A DNA stretch of 64,000 nucleotides from Pelagibacterium luteolum. GTDB taxonomy: Bacteria; Pseudomonadota; Alphaproteobacteria; Rhizobiales; Devosiaceae. The DNA is taken from positions 129,001-193,000 of the forward strand of contig NZ_FNCS01000001.1 of assembly GCF_900100665.1 (NCBI RefSeq), written 5' to 3'. This document shows positions 17,357 through 25,020 of the stretch, piece by piece. How positions within the stretch are numbered: the stretch's first letter is position 1; every line of letters begins with the position of its first letter. A program made the position numbers and the translations under genes. Below the pieces are notes generated by a model. It was not told the origin of the DNA. It did no database searches and saw nothing but the letters and a program-made list of their open reading frames with translations.

Positions 17357-18658
17357 TTAACCGACCGGCTTGACCCGCCAGATGACGTCGCCGACATCGT
17401 CGGCCATCAATATGGCATTGTCGGCGGCGACCGCCGTTCCGACCGGGCGGCCATAGGAGTGCTTTTCATCATCGGTCAGAAAGCCGGTGAGGATATCTTC
17501 CATGGGGCCGGATGGCTTGCCATTGGCGAACGGCACAAAGCCCATCTTGTAGCCCGACAGCGTCGAGCGGTTCCACGAACCGTGCTGGCCGATCGCCATA
17601 CCCGCGCCGCGGCCCGGCAATACCCCTTCGGGCACCCAGCACAGCCCGAGCGATGCGGTGTGGCCACCCAGCGCGAAATCGGGCGTCAGGGCCTTGGCGA
17701 CCATTTCGGGCTTCTGCTCGACGCGATCGTCGACGATCTGGTTCCAGTAGCAATAGGGCCAGCCGTAAAACCCGCCATCCTTGACCGACGTCAAATAATC
17801 GGGCGGCGTCTCGTCGCCCAGCCCGTCGCGTTCGTTGACCACTGTCCACAGCATTCCGGTTTCGGGCGCGAACGCCATGCCGACAGGATTGCGCAGACCC
17901 GAGGCAAAGACGCGATGGGCGCCGGTGGCCAGATCGATTTCGTGGATGCAGGCGCGGTCCTCTTCGGCCTCCATGCCTTCGAGCCCGATATTGCCGACCG
18001 ATCCCACAGCCACATAGAGCTTGGTCTGGTCTTCCGAGACGATCAGATTGCGCGTCCAGTGGCCGCCGGGCTTGGTGGTAAAGATCGTCTTGCCCTTGTC
18101 GGTGATCTTGAGATCGCCGTCGCGATAGGGGAAGGCCACCACGCCATCGGTATTGCCGACATAAAGCGTGTCGCCCACCAGCGCCATGCCGTAGGGCTGA
18201 TTGAGGTTTTCAAGAAAGATCTCGCGGATTTCGGCAACCCCATCGCCATCGGCGTCGCGCAGAAGGGTGATGCGGTTGGCGCTTTCGCCAAGCGCGCGAG
18301 CCCGGCGCATCGTCGACTGCATGGCGAAATCGAACGGCGTCTTGGGCGCGTCTGAGACCGAGCAGGATTCCGCGACCAGCACGTCGCCATTGGGCAAAAC
18401 AAACACCTGGCGCGGATGATCGAGACCACGCGCGAACGCGTTGACCGCAAGGCCCTCGGCGGCGACCGGCTTGCGCCCGTCCTTCCAGCCCATGGCCGTC
18501 GGCATTTTCAGCGTCGGCACCGATTGCGGCTTGGCCTCGGGAATGGTCGGGGCGCTGCCCTTGGCTTCGACGACTGGCGCGCCCTTCCTATGCCGTAAGA
18601 AGATGGCACCGGCGCCGATAAGCGCAACGGCGCGTGCAATAAGACCGACAAATTTCAT
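17357..18658 (-). CDS. PQQ-type sugar dehydrogenase (L-sorbosone dehydrogenase-like beta-propeller)
   Basis: A 433-residue protein with an N-terminal membrane anchor or signal (FVGLIARAVALIGAGAIFL) and a six-bladed propeller of the glucose/sorbosone dehydrogenase family. Recognisable blades include GLDHPRQVFVLPNGDVLVAE, QPYGMALVGDTLYVGNTDG, GGHWTRNLIVSEDQTKLYVA and GLRNPVGMAFAPETGMLWT. The family oxidises sugars in the periplasm, usually with PQQ. The histidine and arginine expected near the cofactor are plausible in GGHW and GLRNP, but I cannot verify them. It lies between a GntR gene and the polysaccharide operon on the same strand; wzc follows after 93 bases. Confidence 0.82.
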   Translation of the reverse strand: MKFVGLIARAVALIGAGAIFLRHRKGAPVVEAKGSAPTIPEAKPQSVPTLKMPTAMGWKDGRKPVAAEGLAVNAFARGLDHPRQVFVLPNGDVLVAESCSVSDAPKTPFDFAMQSTMRRARALGESANRITLLRDADGDGVAEIREIFLENLNQPYGMALVGDTLYVGNTDGVVAFPYRDGDLKITDKGKTIFTTKPGGHWTRNLIVSEDQTKLYVAVGSVGNIGLEGMEAEEDRACIHEIDLATGAHRVFASGLRNPVGMAFAPETGMLWTVVNERDGLGDETPPDYLTSVKDGGFYGWPYCYWNQIVDDRVEQKPEMVAKALTPDFALGGHTASLGLCWVPEGVLPGRGAGMAIGQHGSWNRSTLSGYKMGFVPFANGKPSGPMEDILTGFLTDDEKHSYGRPVGTAVAADNAILMADDVGDVIWRVKPVG

Positions 18659-18778
18659 TATGCATCCTCTTGGGTGAGCCCGTATCCGCCCAGAGGCTTT
18701 AGACCAATCTGGCGCAACGCAAAAGCCAAAGCCGCGCCATCTGCCGGTTTTTTAGCCACGCCGGGTGCGATTCCGGCA

Positions 18779-19492
18779 TCAGGCGCCGGGCCGTTTGCGG
18801 GCGTCGGCAGGCTCCATAAGGTGCCGCTCGACCGCGCGCAGATGGTCGTACATGGCGCGGCTGGCCCCATCGAGGTCGCGCTGCTCGATCGCCGCAATGA
18901 TCCTGTCGTGCTCGCCAAATGAATGATGGTCGGCAGGCGGGCGATCCGAATTGGAGCGCAAGAGCCCCCAGACCACGGCGCGGCGCACCGCATTGAGCGC
19001 ATCGAACAGCGCCAGCAGCAACCGGTTGTCGGTGGCCTCGGCGATGCAGCGATGCAATTCATTGTCGGCCGCCTCGTATTGCCGCCACGTGCCGGCCCGA
19101 TGGGTGCGCTGCACGCAACGATGCATGGCTTCGACATGGCGCGATGTGGCATTGAGCGCCGCTTCGCGCGCAATGATCGGCTCGATCAAGAGCCGGGTGC
19201 GCATCACTTCGGCCGGATTGGTTTCCCGGTCGATTTCGGCAAGGCTCAAAACTTCGATGACCCGGCTGCCGGTAAACGTGCCCTTGCCGACGTGCCGCCA
19301 GAGCTGGCCCTCGGCCTCAAGCGTCGCCAGCGCCTTGCGCAGATCGGCGCGCGAAACGCCCAATTGCTCGGACAGCTCGCGCTCCGCCGGCAGGCGCGTA
19401 TCGGGCGGGAAATTGTGCCGCGTCAGCCAGGCGCGCAATTGCACCAGCGTCGCGCCATTGCCCTCTGTAATTTCATCTGTGTCCGCGCTCAT
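18779..19492 (-). CDS. GntR-family transcriptional regulator, FCD subfamily
   Basis: A 237-residue regulator. The winged helix is at about 12-80 (RLPAERELSEQLGVSRADLR) and the FCD ligand domain at about 85-220, with metal-type residues Asp in ADNELHRCIAEAT and His in GEHDRIIAAIEQRD. I start at ATG 19492 (MSADTDEI); the open frame extends upstream over the operator and is not coding. It is divergent from the TauABC-like importer and a near-perfect inverted repeat lies 12 bases before its start, so it probably controls itself and the importer. The effector is unknown. Pro/Ala-rich end residues are unremarkable. Confidence 0.88.
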   Translation of the reverse strand: MSADTDEITEGNGATLVQLRAWLTRHNFPPDTRLPAERELSEQLGVSRADLRKALATLEAEGQLWRHVGKGTFTGSRVIEVLSLAEIDRETNPAEVMRTRLLIEPIIAREAALNATSRHVEAMHRCVQRTHRAGTWRQYEAADNELHRCIAEATDNRLLLALFDALNAVRRAVVWGLLRSNSDRPPADHHSFGEHDRIIAAIEQRDLDGASRAMYDHLRAVERHLMEPADARKRPGA

Positions 19493-19503
19493 GCATACCC
19501 CTG

Positions 19504-19521
19504 AACCAATTGGGATTGGTT
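19504..19521. promoter_or_regulatory. Candidate GntR operator, inverted repeat
   Basis: AACCAAT and ATTGGTT form perfect 7-base arms around a TGGG spacer. It sits 12 bases upstream of the GntR start, where a repressor would block its own promoter. Confidence 0.5.
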
Positions 19522-19636
19522 TTGCGAAATTACTCACAAACCCTGCCAAGTCAACCGTTTTCGCGCGACCATTCATTGGTCGGGCTGATGATCCAGTATA
19601 TCGGCGCCGAGTTTTCTATCTATAATTACCATTGTT

Positions 19637-19650
19637 TCCAAGCACTTGGA
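19637..19650. promoter_or_regulatory. Candidate operator, palindrome TCCAAG-CA-CTTGGA
   Basis: Perfect 6-base arms around CA, inside the divergent region. The CCAAG/CTTGG arms resemble those of the other palindromes here, but spacing differs, so binding by one protein is uncertain. Confidence 0.4.
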
Positions 19651-19798
19651 CGACTTGCACAACGGCTTGGCACAACACTGCTTATCAGTTGACGCTAAAC
19701 CAATTTCGTGAAAACATCGAACCATTCCAAGTTTGGTTGTGGCAAAGGAGGGCCGTGGCCGGGGTTGGACCAAGATGTTCACAAGGGAGGAGAAACTT

Positions 19799-20785
19799 AT
19801 GAAGATCACACGCAGACTGTTTACCGGCGCCATGGCCAGCGTGGCCATGGCCGTCTCGTTCAGCGCCCTGCCGGCATTGGCCCAGGACCCCGCACCGATC
19901 CGCGTCGCCATGGGCGATATCGCCAGCGTCGAAAGCCTTGGGCTGCTCGTCGCCATGGAGCGCACCAAGGAGCGCGGCGTGCCCATGGAACTGACGTTCT
20001 TTAATTCCGAGGACGTCGCGACCCAGGCCGTGGTCGGCGGTCAGGCCGATATCGGCGTGGGCGCACCCTATGCCTTCATTCAGAACTCGAACGCACCGAT
20101 CCGCATGTTCTATCGCATGACGACGCTGCTGTTCTTCCCGGTCGTCAATTCCGAAGTCTATACCAGCTGGGATGACCTCGACGGTCAGGAAGTCACGGTA
20201 CACTCGCGCGGCTCGGGCACCGAAGCGCTCATGCGGCTGATGGAAGACCTTCAGGGCATCACGTTCTCCAACATCAGCTACGTCCCCGGCGCCGAAGTGC
20301 GCGCCGGCGCGCTGCTGCAGGGCACCATCAACGCATCGATCGTTGACGCTGCATCGATGCGCCTGCTCGAAACCGAAGCCCCCGGCAAGTTCGTCCAGCT
20401 CCCCGTCGAAGGCGTCAACGCCACCGACGAAGCGCTCTATGCCAACGTCAATTTCCTCGAAACCCGCAGCGACGATCTCGCCGTGTTCGTCGAGGAATTG
20501 ATCGGAACCTGGCAAGAGATCAGCGACAACCCCGAACAGGTCGCCGAATGGCGTGAGCAATACGACTTGCTCCCCGACCTTCCCGCACAGGCGACCGACG
20601 ACATCGCGGCATTTTATGTCGAAGCTGTCGAAGGCGGCGTCCTGCCGCTTGGCGGCGGCACGCCTGAAGATGCGATCGACGACCTCGAATTCCTGGCCGC
20701 TGCGGGCCAGGTCGAAGAACCAGGCGACGATGTGGATGTCTCGATGTATTGGGACTTCACCGCTGTCGACGCCGCGCGCCAGTAA
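19799..20785 (+). CDS. ABC importer substrate-binding protein (NrtA/SsuA/TauA type)
   Basis: A 328-residue periplasmic binding protein. A signal peptide ends near residue 26 (MAVSFSALPALAQ, cut after ALA). The mature part has the two-lobe pattern of nitrate/sulfonate/taurine-type binding proteins: VATQAVVGGQADIGVGAP near 78, then GQEVTVHSRGSGTEALMRLM. ATG 19799 follows the strong ribosome site AAGGGAGGAG; the frame is open further upstream but has no such site. A strong hairpin follows the stop before the permease gene. The ligand is not evident; an aromatic or acyl compound is possible given the downstream FAH hydrolase. Confidence 0.86.
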   Translation: MKITRRLFTGAMASVAMAVSFSALPALAQDPAPIRVAMGDIASVESLGLLVAMERTKERGVPMELTFFNSEDVATQAVVGGQADIGVGAPYAFIQNSNAPIRMFYRMTTLLFFPVVNSEVYTSWDDLDGQEVTVHSRGSGTEALMRLMEDLQGITFSNISYVPGAEVRAGALLQGTINASIVDAASMRLLETEAPGKFVQLPVEGVNATDEALYANVNFLETRSDDLAVFVEELIGTWQEISDNPEQVAEWREQYDLLPDLPAQATDDIAAFYVEAVEGGVLPLGGGTPEDAIDDLEFLAAAGQVEEPGDDVDVSMYWDFTAVDAARQ

Positions 20786-20794
20786 CACCGGCCC

Positions 20795-20823
20795 GGCATG
20801 CGCGGGGGCTTCCCGCGCATGCC
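20795..20823 (+). promoter_or_regulatory. Strong inter-cistronic hairpin after the binding-protein gene
   Basis: GGCATGCGCGGG and CCCGCGCATGCC form a perfect 12-bp stem with a 5-base loop. No T-run follows, so it is more likely an mRNA stabiliser or attenuator that raises binding-protein yield over permease than a full terminator. Confidence 0.65.
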
Positions 20824-20886
20824 CATCACGCGCTCTGCGATTTGCAAGATGCGCCAATGGTCTGAACCAAACGCACTGGTGGTTTC

Positions 20887-21714
20887 ATGTCGACACTTAA
20901 CACGGCCGATCCGGCCTTGCTGCGCGACCGGGCCGACGCGCCCGGACTGATGTCGCGGCTGGCCCAGCTTCCCCTCATCTGGAAGCTGTTATCGGTCGCC
21001 CTGTTCGCGCTGGCCTGGGAAATCGCCGGGCGCTCGGGCTTCAATTTCTCGTTTCCCACCTTCACCGCAACCGTCGCCGCCTTCTGGAGCATGGTCGTGG
21101 ATGGCTCCATGGGCGCTGCCTATCTGCGCACTATCGAACCATTGATCATCGGGCTGGTGTTCTCGCTCGTCGTGGGCGTCACCATGGGTGTCGCCATGGG
21201 GCTGCGCGAGGACGTCGAATGGCTGGCCCTGCCGATCTTTATCGTGATGCAGGCCGCCCCGATGGCCGCCCTGATCCCGCTGGTGACCTTCATCTACGGC
21301 ATTTCGCTGACCGCCAAGGTCGTCGCCGTCGTGATGCTGGCCATGCCGGTCATCACCATCAATTCGTACAAAGCCGTGCGCAACGTGCCCGGCTCGCTGG
21401 TCTCGATGTGCCATTCCTTCATGGGCAACCGCCGCCAGCAGATCTGGTACGTCGTCGTACCCGCCGCCAGCCCGATGATGTTTGCCGGCCTGCGCCTCGG
21501 CGTTGCCGAAGGGTTCTCCGGCGTCGTCCTCGCCGAACTGCTGATCACCCCGACAGGGATCGGCGACCTCATCACCTTCCACCGTTCGGTGGCCAATTTC
21601 GCCCACATGTACGCGACCATCGCATCGATCGTCTTGTTCGCCGTCATCGCCGTGGGCCTGCTTCAATGGGTCGAAACCCTGCTGTTCCGCCCGGAAAAAG
21701 GGAATGTGAAATGA
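20887..21714 (+). CDS. ABC importer permease (SsuC/TauC family)
   Basis: A 275-residue inner-membrane permease with about six helices. The EAA loop, which contacts the ATPase, is in the segment SMCHSFMGNRRQQIWYVVVP, followed by PMMFAGLRLGVAEGFSGVV as in SsuC. The N-terminus has about 35 cytoplasmic residues. Its stop overlaps the ATPase start as ATGA. The operon has a second, different permease, so the transporter is probably a heterodimer. Confidence 0.9.
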   Translation: MSTLNTADPALLRDRADAPGLMSRLAQLPLIWKLLSVALFALAWEIAGRSGFNFSFPTFTATVAAFWSMVVDGSMGAAYLRTIEPLIIGLVFSLVVGVTMGVAMGLREDVEWLALPIFIVMQAAPMAALIPLVTFIYGISLTAKVVAVVMLAMPVITINSYKAVRNVPGSLVSMCHSFMGNRRQQIWYVVVPAASPMMFAGLRLGVAEGFSGVVLAELLITPTGIGDLITFHRSVANFAHMYATIASIVLFAVIAVGLLQWVETLLFRPEKGNVK

Positions 21715-22523
21715 AGATCGCGACAGCCGAATTCATTCAAAATGGAGCCCAGCCCGTGACCGGCGCCAACAAGATCATCGAAGTCAAAAACGTCTCGAAG
21801 GTCTATGGCACCGAGGTCGTGGCGCTCAAGGACATCAACCTCGATTTCGAAGCCGGTCAATTGACCAGCCTGCTCGGGCCCTCCGGTTGCGGCAAGACCA
21901 CCCTGCTCAAGATCATCGCCGGGCTTTTGCCCGCAACGCAGGGCGATATCCTCGTCAACGGCAAGAAAGTCACCGCCCCCGGCCCCGAACGCGCCTTCGT
22001 CTTTCAGGATTTCGCGCTCCTGCCCTGGGCAACCGTCCTCGATAACGCAGCCTTCGGGCTCAAGATGCAGGGCAAGCCGAAAGCCGAACGCGACGACATC
22101 GCCAATCACTACGTCAAGGAAGTGGGGCTCGATGGCTTCCAGAAAAGCTATCCGCACCAATTGTCGGGCGGCATGCGCCAGCGCGTCGGCCTCGCCCGTG
22201 CGCTATCGGTCAATGCCGACGTGCTCTTGATGGACGAACCCTTCTCGGCGGTCGACGAACAGACCCGTCGCAAATTCCAGGAGGATTTGATCCGCCTGCG
22301 CGAAGTGGAGAAAAAGACCTTCATCTTCGTCACCCACTCGATCGAGGAAGCGGTTTACGTTTCTGATCGCATCATCCTTCTTTCACCGCGTCCGGGCCGA
22401 GTGTCCGAAATCATCGACCCCGACATCCCATCCGATATCGGCCCCGATGAGCTGCGCCGCAACGAAGTGTATCTCGAAACCGTCGAGAACATCTGGCACG
22501 GCATCAAGAAATACGTGGATTGA
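21711..22523 (+). CDS. ABC importer ATP-binding protein (SsuB/TauB family)
   Basis: A 270-residue ATPase that powers the importer. Walker A is GPSGCGKTTLL, the Q-loop FQDFALLPW, the signature LSGGMRQRVGLARAL, Walker B VLLMDEPFSAVD, and the switch histidine is in FVTHSIEEA. ATG 21711 gives the ATGA junction with the first permease; the first 22 residues before IIEVKNVSKVYG are extra for the family. An alternative start at a GTG within that extension (PVTGANK) is possible. The second permease begins 3 bases after the stop. Confidence 0.93.
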   Translation: MKIATAEFIQNGAQPVTGANKIIEVKNVSKVYGTEVVALKDINLDFEAGQLTSLLGPSGCGKTTLLKIIAGLLPATQGDILVNGKKVTAPGPERAFVFQDFALLPWATVLDNAAFGLKMQGKPKAERDDIANHYVKEVGLDGFQKSYPHQLSGGMRQRVGLARALSVNADVLLMDEPFSAVDEQTRRKFQEDLIRLREVEKKTFIFVTHSIEEAVYVSDRIILLSPRPGRVSEIIDPDIPSDIGPDELRRNEVYLETVENIWHGIKKYVD

Positions 22524-22526
22524 GCC

Positions 22527-23279
22527 ATGACCCTTTACGGACGCAAAATCCCGAAAATGGCATCGCTGGTGGTCTGGCTGATCATCTGGGAGATCGTCGG
22601 CCAGCTCGATCTCTTGATGCTGTTTCCGCCCTTCTCGTCGGTCCTCATGGCCATGGGCGAAGTGGTGACGGCCCGCAGCTTTAACGAAGCGCTGTGGATC
22701 ACCGCATCGTCCTATGCGCTGGGCATGGGGCTGGCGCTGGTCGTCGGCATCACCATGGGCATTTTGATGGGGCTCTTTAAGCCCATCGACAACATGCTCA
22801 ACATGTGGGTCAACGTCTTCCTCTCGGCCCCGCTCTCGGCGCTTGTCCCGATCTTCATGATCCTCTTCGGCCTCGGCACGCCGACGGTCGTCGTGACGGT
22901 CTTCATGTTCGCCGTCTGGATCATCGTCCTCGACACCCGCGCCGGGGTGCAAAACATCTCCCCATCGCTGATGGAGATGTCCCATTCCTTCGGCGCCAAT
23001 CGCTTCGAACGCGCCAAGATCGTGCTTCTGGCCGCCCTCCCCGAAATCCTGGCCGGTATAAGGCTGGGGCTCGTGCGCGGCGTCAAAGGCGTGGTCATCG
23101 GCCAGTTGCTGGTCTCGATCATCGGGGTCGGCGCGCTGTTCGCCCTCTACCAGCAGAACTTCCTGATGTCCCATTTCTGGGCGCTGATCGTCCTGCTCTT
23201 CACCTTTGCCCTGACCATGGCGGACCTGATCGGCCGCTTGGAAAAGCGCATCGAATATTACGCACACGTTAGGAGTTGA
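22527..23279 (+). CDS. Second ABC importer permease (SsuC/TauC family)
   Basis: A 250-residue permease, distinct from the first in sequence. Its EAA-type loop is in SLMEMSHSFGANRFERAKIV, followed by PEILAGIRLGLVRGVKGVV. Two unlike permeases with one ATPase suggest a heterodimeric channel. It lies 3 bases after the ATPase and 4 bases before the FAH gene, so all are one transcript. Confidence 0.9.
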   Translation: MTLYGRKIPKMASLVVWLIIWEIVGQLDLLMLFPPFSSVLMAMGEVVTARSFNEALWITASSYALGMGLALVVGITMGILMGLFKPIDNMLNMWVNVFLSAPLSALVPIFMILFGLGTPTVVVTVFMFAVWIIVLDTRAGVQNISPSLMEMSHSFGANRFERAKIVLLAALPEILAGIRLGLVRGVKGVVIGQLLVSIIGVGALFALYQQNFLMSHFWALIVLLFTFALTMADLIGRLEKRIEYYAHVRS

Positions 23280-23283
23280 ACAC

Positions 23284-24000
23284 ATGAATGAAAGTGCACT
23301 CAAAGCCGACAAGGCCCCCGGCTTCGTCATCACGCCCAACGCCATCCCGACGCTGCCCGTCGAAGGTACGTCCGACGTCTTTCCGGTCAACCGCATCTTC
23401 TGCATCGGCCGCAATTACGCAGCCCATGCGGTGGAAATGGGCCATGACCCCGACAAGGAGCCACCCTTCTTTTTCTTCAAGCACGGCGGCGCGGTGATCT
23501 CTGACGGCACCTTCCCCTACCCGACCGAAACCTCTGATGTGCACCACGAGATCGAAATGGTCGTGGCCCTCGGCAAGGGCGGCACCGACATCGCCGTCGA
23601 AGACGCGCTCGACCACGTCTATGGCTACGGCATCGGTCTCGACATGACCCGCCGCGACCTGCAGGCCGACGCGAAAAAGCTCGGTCGTCCGTGGGAAGTC
23701 GCCAAGAGCTTTGAAGCCTCTGCCCCTTGCGGCCCGCTGATCCCGGCCAGCCGCATCGGCCACCCCGATCAGGGCAAGGTCGTGCTCAAGGTCAATGGCG
23801 ACACCAAACAGGAAGGCGACCTCAACCAGATGCTCTGGAAGGTACCCGAGATGATCTCGATCCTCTCGCGCTTTTTCGAACTGCAGCCCGGCGACATCAT
23901 CATGAGCGGCACGCCCTCCGGTGTTGGCGCCGTCGAGCGCGGCGATACGATGACGGCCATCGTCGAAGGCGTTGGTGAGTTGACCATCAAGGTCGTCTGA
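23284..24000 (+). CDS. Fumarylacetoacetate hydrolase (FAH) family protein
   Basis: A 238-residue cytoplasmic enzyme of the FAH fold, which hydrolyses carbon-carbon bonds in acylpyruvates or decarboxylates and hydrates related diketo acids. Metal ligands Glu89, Glu91 (HHEIEM) and Asp120 (GIGLDMTRRDLQ) are all present, and SGTPSGVGAVERGD is the family C-terminal motif. It is the last gene of the importer operon and is followed by a terminator. It probably acts on the imported compound or its breakdown product; fumarylpyruvate or acylpyruvate hydrolase is the best guess by length. Confidence 0.88.
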   Translation: MNESALKADKAPGFVITPNAIPTLPVEGTSDVFPVNRIFCIGRNYAAHAVEMGHDPDKEPPFFFFKHGGAVISDGTFPYPTETSDVHHEIEMVVALGKGGTDIAVEDALDHVYGYGIGLDMTRRDLQADAKKLGRPWEVAKSFEASAPCGPLIPASRIGHPDQGKVVLKVNGDTKQEGDLNQMLWKVPEMISILSRFFELQPGDIIMSGTPSGVGAVERGDTMTAIVEGVGELTIKVV

Positions 24001-24015
24001 CCCTACATACCCATG

Positions 24016-24046
24016 AAAGCGGAGCGCCACGCGCTCCGCTTTTCTC
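24016..24046 (+). terminator. Rho-independent terminator of the importer-FAH operon
   Basis: AAAGCGGAGCG and CGCTCCGCTTT form a perfect 11-bp stem with loop CCACG, running into TTTCTC. It lies 16 bases after the FAH stop and separates that operon from the TauE-like gene. Confidence 0.8.
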
Positions 24047-24073
24047 TCGCCATATCAGGACGAAAAATCTCTC

Positions 24074-24898
24074 ATGTTCGACGTTGATCCGGGCCAGGCG
24101 CTGTTCCTGCTTGCCATTCTGGTCGCCACCGGCGGTGTCGCCGGCATCATTTCGGGCCTGCTCGGCGTAGGCGGCGGCATCGTCATCGTCCCCGTCCTGT
24201 TCTTTGTCTTTCTCGCCCTCGATATTTCCGAAGCCGTGCGCATGCACGTCGCTGTCGGGACGTCGCTGGCGACCATCATCTTTACTGGATTTATCTCCGC
24301 GCGATCCCACTGGAAGCGCGGCAGCGTCGATATGGATTTGCTCAAGAGCTGGGGCCCCTGGATCGCCTTCGGCGTCGTTCTGGGCACCATCATCGGCGGC
24401 AATGTCTCGGGCACTGTCCTGACGCTGGTCTTTGCGATCATCGCCGCGCTGGTCGCCATCAACATGGCGTTCAAGCCCGCCGACAACGTCACCCCCAAGC
24501 CGATGCCCAAGACCCCGCTGAAGCAAATCCTCTCCACGATCATCGGGTTGATTTCGGTAATGATGGGGATCGGCGGCGGCACCTTGGCCGTGCCCATATT
24601 GTCTTTCTTTACCTACCCCATCCGCCTTGCCGTGGGCACGGCGGCGGCCATCGGGTTGATCATCGCCATCCCCGGCTCTATCGGCTATGCGCTGTTCGGG
24701 CTTGGCGCAGAGGGACTGCCGCCCTTTTCGCTGGGCTATGTGAACCTGGCCGGGCTGATCGCCATCATCCCGACATCGATGCTGACAGCCCCCTTGGGCG
24801 TCAAACTCGCCCACACCATCCCCCAGCTCGCGCTGCGCTGGTGCTTTGCGGGTTTCCTCGCCATCACCTCGATTCGGATGATCACCAGCCTGTTCTGA
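24074..24898 (+). CDS. TauE/SafE-family membrane transporter
   Basis: A 274-residue inner-membrane protein with about eight helices in two repeats, each opening with a glycine motif (ISGLLGVGGGIVIVPVL near 32 and SVMMGIGGGTLAVPIL near 158). The family exports or exchanges small sulfur-containing or organic anions such as sulfite. It is beyond the terminator, so it may be transcribed by read-through or from its own weak promoter. Its nearness to a sulfonate-type importer is suggestive only. Confidence 0.87.
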   Translation: MFDVDPGQALFLLAILVATGGVAGIISGLLGVGGGIVIVPVLFFVFLALDISEAVRMHVAVGTSLATIIFTGFISARSHWKRGSVDMDLLKSWGPWIAFGVVLGTIIGGNVSGTVLTLVFAIIAALVAINMAFKPADNVTPKPMPKTPLKQILSTIIGLISVMMGIGGGTLAVPILSFFTYPIRLAVGTAAAIGLIIAIPGSIGYALFGLGAEGLPPFSLGYVNLAGLIAIIPTSMLTAPLGVKLAHTIPQLALRWCFAGFLAITSIRMITSLF

Positions 24899-24964
24899 TA
24901 TGACATTTTTGTGACGGCGTTCGATGAACGCAAATATTTACACATGTTAACTCTTGCTCGCTGA

Positions 24965-24974
24965 TCCAATTGGA
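24965..24974. promoter_or_regulatory. Palindrome TCCAATTGGA upstream of the GMC gene
   Basis: A perfect 10-base palindrome 47 bases before ATG 25021, just after an AT-rich stretch that could hold a promoter. Its arms resemble the CCAA/TTGG sites of 19504-19736. Confidence 0.35.
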
Positions 24975-25020
24975 GTAAATGTTGGGCGCTGCTCCGCGAT
25001 GGCGGCAGCGGAGCGAGATC

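Larger units (their letters stand above)
19493..19798. promoter_or_regulatory. Divergent intergenic region between GntR gene and importer operon
   Basis: This 306-base stretch contains no credible gene. It is AT-richer than its surroundings and holds three elements with CCAA/TTGG arms: the inverted repeat at 19504-19521, the palindrome at 19637-19650 and CCAAGTTTGG at 19727-19736. TTGACG at 19689-19694 could be a -35 box for the importer, with a weak AAACAT 17 bases later. The ribosome site AAGGGAGGAG is at about 19783-19792. Confidence 0.55.

Noticed and set aside
19668-19683. Sigma-54-like promoter (TGGCAC ... TGCTT) before the importer
   Set aside because: Only 9 bases separate the GG and GC pairs; 10 are needed, and no sigma-54 activator gene is nearby.
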